Source: an uncultured Roseburia sp.
GTDB lineage: Bacteria > Bacillota > Clostridia > Lachnospirales > Lachnospiraceae
Assembly: GCA_945928585.1 (NCBI GenBank)
Contig: CAMENQ010000007.1
Location: forward strand, 1-18,827
Direction of reading: 5' to 3'
DNA: 18,827 bases
The notes beneath the pieces were generated by a model. That model saw only the letters and a program-made list of their open reading frames with translations, made no database searches and was not told the DNA's origin. This document shows positions 13,653-18,827 of the stretch, piece after piece. The translations under genes were made by a program, and so were the position numbers. Position 1 is the stretch's first letter, and each line of letters opens with the position of its first letter.

Positions 13653-16076
13653 ATGAGTATATATGATACACTGAATGAACAACAGAAGAAAGGTGTGTTT
13701 ACTACAGAAGGCCCGGTGCTTATTTTGGCAGGGGCAGGAAGCGGCAAGACAAGAGTCATTACTCACAGAATTGCATATTTAATAGAGGAAAAACAGGTTA
13801 ATCCATGGAATATAATGGCGATTACCTTTACAAATAAAGCAGCAGCAGAGATGAGGGAAAGAATTGACAATCTCATAGGCTTTGGTTCAGAAAGCATATG
13901 GGTAAGCACTTTCCATTCATCCTGTGTACGCATACTCAGAAGATTTATAGACAGACTTGGATATGACAATAATTTTACCATATATGACACAGATGACCAG
14001 AAAACAGTAATGAAGGATGTCTGTAAAAGACTTAACATTGATACAAAGCAGATAAAGGAAAAGGCAATATTAAGCGTTATTTCTACAGCCAAAAATGAAA
14101 TGCTTTCACCTGACCAGTTCAGAAGACAAAACGAAGGAAGTCTGGGTATGAGAAAAATGGCAGATGCCTACAAAGAATATCAGGAACAGCTTAAGAAAAA
14201 TAATGCCCTGGATTTTGATGATTTGCTTGTACTTACGGTAAAACTGTTTCAGGAAAATCCCGACGTACTTGAAAAGTATCAGGAAAGATTTAAGTATATT
14301 ATGGTAGATGAGTATCAGGACACAAATACCGTGCAGTTTAACTTTGTAAGCCTGCTTGCTAAAAAATACAGAAATTTATGTGTAGTAGGTGATGACGACC
14401 AGTCCATATACAAGTTCAGGGGAGCCAATATAGCCAATATTCTTGACTTTGAGGAACTGTTTGATGATACTACGGTTATAAAGCTTGAGCAGAATTACCG
14501 TTCAAAGGGCAATATATTAAACGCTGCCAATGGCATTATAGCAAATAATAAAGGAAGAAAATCAAAGGCTTTGTGGACTGACAAGGAGGACGGCGAACTG
14601 ATACACTTCTGTCAGTATGAAAATAATTATGACGAGGCACAGAATATTGCCATGGACATAAAGGAAAATGTGGAAAAGGGCAAATATACATATAATCAGT
14701 GTGCCTGTCTCTACAGAACAAATGCCCAGTCACGTTCCCTTGAAGAAAAACTCATAGCCCTAAATATTCCATACAAGCTTTTTGGAGGAGTAAACTTCTA
14801 TGCACGTAAGGAAATAAAAGATATGCTTGCATACCTTAAAACTGTGGACAATGGCAGGGATGATGTGGCAGTTAAGAGGATTATAAATATTCCAAAAAGA
14901 GGTATAGGTCTGACCACCATTGACAGAATCCAGACATATGCAGACCAGCATGGTACCAGCTTTTTTGATGCACTGCTTGATGTGGACAATATACCGGGAG
15001 CAGGCAGATCAGCAGGTAAAATAAGGGAGTTTACGAATTTTATAAGAGTTATAAGGAGCAAGCTTGGAGAATTTCCTCTTACGGAAATAATGGATGACAT
15101 AATAGAAGGAACAGGCTATGTGGAGGAACTTAGAGCTGAAAATACTGATGAAGCAAAAGGAAGAATAGAAAATATAGACGAGCTTGTGTCAAAATTGGCA
15201 GATTATGAGACAGGCACAGAACAGCCTACACTTTCAGGATTTCTGGAGGAAGTAGCTTTAGTAGCAGATATAGATAATCTTGAAAATGGCAGTGATTATG
15301 TGGTACTTATGACTATACACAGCGCAAAGGGACTTGAGTTTCCGAAGGTTTATCTGTGCGGTATGGAGGATGGACTGTTTCCAAGTTATATGAGCTTACA
15401 GTCAGATGACCCTACAGATGTGGAGGAGGAGAGAAGACTCTGTTATGTAGCTGTTACAAGAGCCATGGAAAGCCTTACCATTACATGTGCCAAGGCACGT
15501 ATGCAGAGAGGCGAGGTTCAATATAACAAAATCTCAAGATTTGTAAAAGAAATACCAAACTATCTTTTAGACAACAAAGCCACAAAAAACAAATCAAACT
15601 CCGCATCGGCATCAAGCTTTATGGAAAATATATCAAAGCCGAATCCGTACCAGACTGCCAGACGTGTGGAGAAGGCAAAACCATATGAGTATCTCTTTGA
15701 CAAGCCTGCATATGGAAGCGGAACTGCATCAGGTACAGGAAGCATATCGTCAGGAAAAAGTTCAAAAGCTATGTCTGCGGCAGACCTGGTAAATATGGGG
15801 TTAGTTAAGAAAGGTTTTGGAAATACCGGAATTGAAACGAAAAACAGTGGCATTTCACAAAATATGTCATATAATGAACCACAGGGTAAGGAGCATGTCG
15901 GAGCATATGGTTTAGGATATGATGTGGGAGACAAGGTAAGACATATAAAATTTGGAACAGGTACTGTTTTGTCCATAAGCGATGCAGGGAGAGACTATGA
16001 AGTAAGCGTCAATTTTCAAAATGCAGGAGTGAAAAAGATGTTTGCTTCATTTGCAAAACTTAAAAAAACTGATTAA
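13653..16076 (+). CDS. pcrA: ATP-dependent DNA helicase PcrA (UvrD/Rep family)
   Basis: An 807-aa SF1A 3'-5' DNA helicase that acts in repair, rolling-circle replication and RecA-filament removal. Motif I is AGAGSGKT (26-33), motif Ia FTNKAAAEM (59-67), motif II VDEYQDT (218-224), motif III GDDDQSIYKFRGA (246-258), motif IV QNYRS (280-284), motif V TIHSAKGLEF (554-563) and motif VI YVAVTRA (598-604). Residues 640-750 are a low-complexity Ser/Gly/Lys linker, and 756-807 (YDVGDKVRHIKFGTGTVLSI) are the Tudor-like domain that contacts RNA polymerase in PcrA proteins. AGGAG lies 7 bases before ATG 13653. The final 36 coding bases and the stop are part of a 47-bp tandem duplication. Confidence 0.97.
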   Translation: MSIYDTLNEQQKKGVFTTEGPVLILAGAGSGKTRVITHRIAYLIEEKQVNPWNIMAITFTNKAAAEMRERIDNLIGFGSESIWVSTFHSSCVRILRRFIDRLGYDNNFTIYDTDDQKTVMKDVCKRLNIDTKQIKEKAILSVISTAKNEMLSPDQFRRQNEGSLGMRKMADAYKEYQEQLKKNNALDFDDLLVLTVKLFQENPDVLEKYQERFKYIMVDEYQDTNTVQFNFVSLLAKKYRNLCVVGDDDQSIYKFRGANIANILDFEELFDDTTVIKLEQNYRSKGNILNAANGIIANNKGRKSKALWTDKEDGELIHFCQYENNYDEAQNIAMDIKENVEKGKYTYNQCACLYRTNAQSRSLEEKLIALNIPYKLFGGVNFYARKEIKDMLAYLKTVDNGRDDVAVKRIINIPKRGIGLTTIDRIQTYADQHGTSFFDALLDVDNIPGAGRSAGKIREFTNFIRVIRSKLGEFPLTEIMDDIIEGTGYVEELRAENTDEAKGRIENIDELVSKLADYETGTEQPTLSGFLEEVALVADIDNLENGSDYVVLMTIHSAKGLEFPKVYLCGMEDGLFPSYMSLQSDDPTDVEEERRLCYVAVTRAMESLTITCAKARMQRGEVQYNKISRFVKEIPNYLLDNKATKNKSNSASASSFMENISKPNPYQTARRVEKAKPYEYLFDKPAYGSGTASGTGSISSGKSSKAMSAADLVNMGLVKKGFGNTGIETKNSGISQNMSYNEPQGKEHVGAYGLGYDVGDKVRHIKFGTGTVLSISDAGRDYEVSVNFQNAGVKKMFASFAKLKKTD

Positions 16077-16131
16077 AATTCAATAAGTTTGCTTCATTCG
16101 AAAGACAAAAAAACCGATTAAAATTCAATAA
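16041..16131 (+). repeat. Tandem duplication of the pcrA 3' end
   Basis: Copy 1 (16041-16087) includes the last 12 codons of pcrA and its TAA. Copy 2 (16088-16131) repeats TTTGCTTCATT, AAAAAAAC, and GATTAAAATTCAATAA with point changes and a 3-bp loss. The second copy is non-coding and slightly decayed. Confidence 0.85.
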
Positions 16132-16167
16132 AAGTCCTTATAAAAAGTAGTAGTAAATTACAAAAAA

Positions 16168-16178
16168 TGTGGTATAAT
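16168..16178 (+). promoter_or_regulatory. Extended -10 promoter of the 83-aa protein gene
   Basis: TGTG (16168-16171), one base, then perfect TATAAT (16173-16178). No good -35 box is visible 17 bases upstream, which an extended -10 can tolerate. Confidence 0.65.
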
Positions 16179-16252
16179 TTTTATATGAGAAAATTGCTCT
16201 CAGATGTATATTCATACAGAGATTATAACAAAAAGAAAGGGTGTGTACATTA

Positions 16253-16504
16253 ATGAACAAGGTAGAAGAACTTATTGCAGCAACAAAACTTGGAGAACTG
16301 ATGCACAAAAAAGAATCAGAAGCAAAGAAGAAAAATACAATATGTATCGTGCTTATTATCATTGCAGCTGTAGCTGTAGTAGCAGGTATAGCATATGCAT
16401 TGTATAAGCACTTCTCACCAAAGTATATGGATGACTTTGAAGACGAATTTGAAGATGATTTTGAAGATTTCGATGACGACTTCTTCGAAGATGAGAATGC
16501 ATAA
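16253..16504 (+). CDS. Small single-TM protein with acidic tail, unknown function
   Basis: I do not recognise this 83-aa protein. Residues 1-28 are a charged cytoplasmic-type helix (KVEELIAATKLGELMHKKESEAKKK), residues 30-50 a single TM (ICIVLIIIAAVAVVAGIAYAL), and residues 58-82 a tail almost wholly of Asp, Glu and Phe. The positive-inside rule puts the N-terminus in the cytoplasm and the acidic tail outside. The gene has its own promoter and terminator, so it is a deliberate single-gene unit. ATG 16253 is chosen because AAAGGGTG lies upstream; an in-frame GTG at 16241 is inside that ribosome site. Confidence 0.8.
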   Translation: MNKVEELIAATKLGELMHKKESEAKKKNTICIVLIIIAAVAVVAGIAYALYKHFSPKYMDDFEDEFEDDFEDFDDDFFEDENA

Positions 16505-16511
16505 CTAAGAG

Positions 16512-16541
16512 AGCCTGCACATTTTGGATGCAGGCTTTTTT
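16512..16541 (+). terminator. Intrinsic terminator of the 83-aa protein gene
   Basis: AGCCTGCA (16512-16519), 9-nt loop, TGCAGGCT (16529-16536), a perfect 8-bp stem followed by a T run. Confidence 0.92.
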
Positions 16542-16551
16542 CTTAATTTAA

Positions 16552-16637
16552 TAAGAAATTCATAAAGCGACAGTATAAAATATATCACGACAAACAATTT
16601 GCGATTTTATAATCGCCGTAACCTGTGGCACTTTTTT
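16552..16637 (+). repeat. Dispersed hairpin repeat, copy B
   Basis: It begins TAAGAAATTCATAAAGC, continues with GACAGTATAAAATA, and ends in ATAATCGCC...GTGGCACTTTTTT. It is clearly related to copies A1 and A2 at 11337-11507. Its hairpin has decayed: only about three pairs remain in the stem, but the T run is kept. Confidence 0.7.
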
Positions 16638-16720
16638 ACTTGTAGTATTAAGGGGACAAAAGTCACATAAGTGTTTATGTCAGCTGTGCTTTGAATATAT
16701 ACATAATATGGAGGATAAAT

Positions 16721-17119
16721 ATGGATAAGAAAAATGGAAAAGAATTTGGCTTATTACTTTTGGGAATGGGAATGCTGTTTGGAGGATTAGTACTGTTTTT
16801 CCTTAGAATACACGTATCATCAAGACCTTTGCTGTGGGGACTTTTCGGCTATGGTGTAGGTCTTAATGGACTGATTTTTATACCATTTGTACTTGGTCTG
16901 GTACTTATGGTTGTGTTTTCAAAAAGCATATGGCCGCGAATACTTACGGGACTGGGAGTGCTGTTTATAGTATTAAGCATTATATCTACTATGAGCTTTG
17001 ATTACAGAGGTACAATGTTTGAAACAATAATGTACATAATTATGATATTCGTAGGCGGAGCCCTTTGTTTGAAAATACTTATTATTGATGATCCAAACAG
17101 AGGCAGGGATAATAAGTAA
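16721..17119 (+). CDS. Four-TM membrane protein, unknown function
   Basis: I do not recognise this 132-aa protein. Four hydrophobic segments are visible at about residues 9-29, 47-67, 72-91 and 99-120, with a short basic start (MDKKNGKE) and a charged end (DDPNRGRDNK). There is no catalytic or binding motif that I can name. ATG 16721 has GGAGG 6 bases upstream. It lies 34 bases before rlmD on the same strand without a visible terminator between, so they may be co-transcribed. Small four-TM proteins of this sort are common beside rRNA-modification genes with no known functional link. Confidence 0.75.
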   Translation: MDKKNGKEFGLLLLGMGMLFGGLVLFFLRIHVSSRPLLWGLFGYGVGLNGLIFIPFVLGLVLMVVFSKSIWPRILTGLGVLFIVLSIISTMSFDYRGTMFETIMYIIMIFVGGALCLKILIIDDPNRGRDNK

Positions 17120-17153
17120 TAGAGCAAAATAATGAACAGAAATGAGGAATATG

Positions 17154-18563
17154 ATGAAAAAAGGGCAGGAATATATCGGCAGAATAGAAGAATATGAATT
17201 CCCAAATAAGGGCATTGTTATATATAAGGAGGAAGACAGCCAGACAAAGGTAATGATAAAGGGTACATTGCCGGGACAGACTGTCCGGTTTTTACTTACG
17301 AAAAAAAGGTCGGGAAAATGTGAGGGACGCCTTATAGAAGTTATGGAAAAGTCATCATTTCAGGACAGGATTCCTTTTTGTGAATTTTACAGAGAATGTG
17401 GCGGCTGCACATATCAGGAGATTTCATATGATAACCAGCTAAAGCTTAAAGGAGACATGGTAAAGTCCATAATGGACAAGGCTGTAAAGGACGATTATAT
17501 ATTTGAGGGAATACTTGGAAGTCCATTTGAATGGGGCTACAGAAATAAAATGGAATTTTCCTTCGGAGATGAATATAAAGACGGTCCGTTAGCACTGGGA
17601 CTCCACAAAAAAGGAAGCTTTTATGATATAGTAACTACCTCCGCATGCCGTATAGTCAATGATGACTATAATGCCATACTTATGACTGTGCTGGATTTCT
17701 TTAAAGAGCTTAACATTCCTTTCTATCATAAATTAAAGCATACAGGCTATTTAAGACATTTGGTAATAAGACGTGCCGTAAAGACCGGGGAAATACTTAT
17801 CAACATAGTAACTACAGGCGATTTTGACAATCAGCCGGAGTGCAGAAAATACCGTGAGGATGGCTTGTATGATGAGCTTAAGGAGCGTATATTGAAGCTT
17901 GATTTATATGGTACAGTCACCGGCATCCTTCACACCATAAACGACAGTCCGGCAGACACAGTACAAAGTGACAGAACAGACATTATATATGGAAACGAAT
18001 ATATAACAGAAAAGCTTTTAGGACTGGAGTTTAAAATATCCACATTTTCATTCTTTCAGACAAATACTCTTGGCGCAGAGGTACTTTACCAGAAGGCCAG
18101 AGAGTATGTGGGAGAGACAAAGGATAAGGTTGTATTCGACCTATACAGTGGAACAGGTACCATAGCCCAGATTATTGCGCCTGTCGCGAAAAAGGTAATT
18201 GGTGTGGAAATTGTGGAAGAAGCGGTAGAAGCAGCGAAAGAAAATGCGGCTTTAAATGGACTTAGTAATTGCAGCTTTATTGCAGGGGATGTGCTCAAGG
18301 TAATAGATGATATTGAAGAAAGACCAGACCTTATTATTTTAGACCCGCCGAGAGACGGAATACACCCGAAGGCACTTACAAAAATCATAGATTATGGCGT
18401 GGACAAAATGGTTTATATTTCGTGTAAACCTACGAGTCTGGCGAGGGATTTGGAAGTGCTGCAGGATAGGGGGTATAGGGTAGAGAAGGTGTGTGCGGTG
18501 GATATGTTTCCGGAGACGTATCATGTGGAGACTGTGGTGTTGCTACAAAGAAAGGATATGTAG
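17154..18563 (+). CDS. rlmD: 23S rRNA (uracil-5-)-methyltransferase, RlmD/RlmCD family
   Basis: A 469-aa RNA m5U methyltransferase. Residues 1-65 are a TRAM domain for RNA binding. Cys 76, 82, 85 and 165 (CEFYRECGGC and SACRIVND) are the four [4Fe-4S] ligands in C-X5-C-X2-C spacing. The SAM site is DLYSGTGTI (329-337), with LDPPRDG (396-402). The catalytic Cys 424 is in YISCKPTSLARDL, and Glu 459 in HVET is the general base position. It methylates U1939 and/or U747 in 23S rRNA. I start at ATG 17154: GAGG at 17144-17147 is 6 bases away, while 17142 and 17151 lack proper spacing. The last 40 codons have an unusual G-ending bias. Confidence 0.95.
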   Translation: MKKGQEYIGRIEEYEFPNKGIVIYKEEDSQTKVMIKGTLPGQTVRFLLTKKRSGKCEGRLIEVMEKSSFQDRIPFCEFYRECGGCTYQEISYDNQLKLKGDMVKSIMDKAVKDDYIFEGILGSPFEWGYRNKMEFSFGDEYKDGPLALGLHKKGSFYDIVTTSACRIVNDDYNAILMTVLDFFKELNIPFYHKLKHTGYLRHLVIRRAVKTGEILINIVTTGDFDNQPECRKYREDGLYDELKERILKLDLYGTVTGILHTINDSPADTVQSDRTDIIYGNEYITEKLLGLEFKISTFSFFQTNTLGAEVLYQKAREYVGETKDKVVFDLYSGTGTIAQIIAPVAKKVIGVEIVEEAVEAAKENAALNGLSNCSFIAGDVLKVIDDIEERPDLIILDPPRDGIHPKALTKIIDYGVDKMVYISCKPTSLARDLEVLQDRGYRVEKVCAVDMFPETYHVETVVLLQRKDM

Positions 18564-18722
18564 AAATCCTTGAATTTACGCACTTTGTAGAGTTTTTCAG
18601 TTTCAACAAGATTGGTGAAAATCACAAGGAAAAAGAGCTTGTGAGAAAGGTGACCGTAGTTGTGGCATTAGACCTCGGTTGCGGGAACACAAAAAATTCT
18701 GAATATGAAAGTGAATAGAGAG
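18564..18722 (+). other. Open, protein-like but unanchored frame after rlmD
   Basis: A frame overlapping the end of rlmD stays open to TAG at 18716-18718. It has protein-like segments such as FVEFFSFNKIGENHKEKE and VVVALDLGCGNTKN. It has no ribosome site or credible start of its own. It may be a relic of an extended C-terminus or of another gene; chance is not excluded. Confidence 0.3.
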
Positions 18723-18741
18723 CTATCAGATATACTGATAG
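18723..18741. terminator. Short perfect hairpin after rlmD
   Basis: CTATCAG (18723-18729), loop ATATA, CTGATAG (18735-18741). There is no T tail. It is the first of three hairpins in a row. Confidence 0.4.
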
Positions 18742-18745
18742 AACG

Positions 18746-18778
18746 TAGGGATACTTCAAAAGAGTGTCCCTATTTTTT
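18746..18778 (+). terminator. Intrinsic terminator of rlmD
   Basis: TAGGGATAC (18746-18754), 9-nt loop, GTGTCCCTA (18764-18772), a 9-bp stem with one G-U pair, then T6. Confidence 0.85.
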
Positions 18779-18785
18779 ATATTAG

Positions 18786-18810
18786 GGCATTCCAAAAGGA
18801 GTGCCTTTTT
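18786..18810 (+). terminator. Second terminator in tandem
   Basis: GGCATTCC (18786-18793), loop AAAA, GGAGTGCC (18798-18805), an 8-bp stem with one G-U pair, then T5. Confidence 0.8.
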
Positions 18811-18827
18811 CAATTCACTTTAGAAGG

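Noticed and set aside
17142..17153. Earlier starts for rlmD at 17142 and 17151
   Set aside because: The GAGG site overlaps or is too close to them; 17154 has the right spacing.
1..18827. tRNA or rRNA genes
   Set aside because: I saw no GGTTCGANTCC-like T-loop with matching acceptor arms and no rRNA sequence on either strand by eye.

Overview
The window looks like chromosomal DNA from a low-GC Firmicute, most probably a Lachnospiraceae-type gut or rumen Clostridium relative. The evidence is an A/T-rich sequence with purine-rich Shine-Dalgarno sites (GGAGG) before most genes, sigma-A promoters with a Gram-positive TRTG extension before the -10 box, and typical Clostridiales genes: YerC/TrpR-like, DUF1836, a PspA plus SPFH/zinc-ribbon pair, and a surface protein with InlB B-repeats. 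Taxonomy is inferred from gene content only; there is no rRNA marker.

Layout. Positions 1-2985 hold the end of an FtsX-type permease and a fused ABC ATPase-permease (MacB/FtsX type). A convergent gap (2986-3204) with a 34-bp palindrome and a 72-bp tandem repeat follows. Positions 3205-4860 (minus strand) hold a methyltransferase and the redox chaperone Hsp33. Positions 5070-6134 encode an unrecognised two-TM membrane protein; it shares a bidirectional terminator with cspA (6243-6440, minus). A HAD phosphatase (6560-7213, minus) is next.

Positions 7214-7566 look degraded and lead into a large surface protein (7567-9975) that has lost its 5' end: beta-helix coding sequence runs upstream of the first usable ATG, while a good ribosome site and ATG lie just upstream in another frame. 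Then come a YerC-family regulator (10120-10443) and a convergent DUF1836 regulator (10613-11302), separated by a long hairpin whose loop carries three 13-bp repeats. A 462-bp divergent gap holds two copies of a dispersed hairpin repeat and a palindrome upstream of the pspA promoter. PspA and a YdjI-like SPFH/zinc-ribbon protein (11765-13507) form an envelope-stress pair. The PcrA helicase follows, with its 3' end tandemly duplicated; then an 83-aa acidic membrane protein, a third copy of the dispersed repeat, a 132-aa four-TM protein, and RlmD (23S rRNA m5U methyltransferase), ending in three consecutive hairpins.

Most genes are housekeeping or stress functions. I found no phage, CRISPR, toxin-antitoxin or defence cassette, and no complete insertion sequence. 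The parts most worth a second look are intergenic: a dispersed repeat family carrying terminator-like hairpins, several short tandem repeats placed inside or beside terminators, and the broken surface-protein gene.
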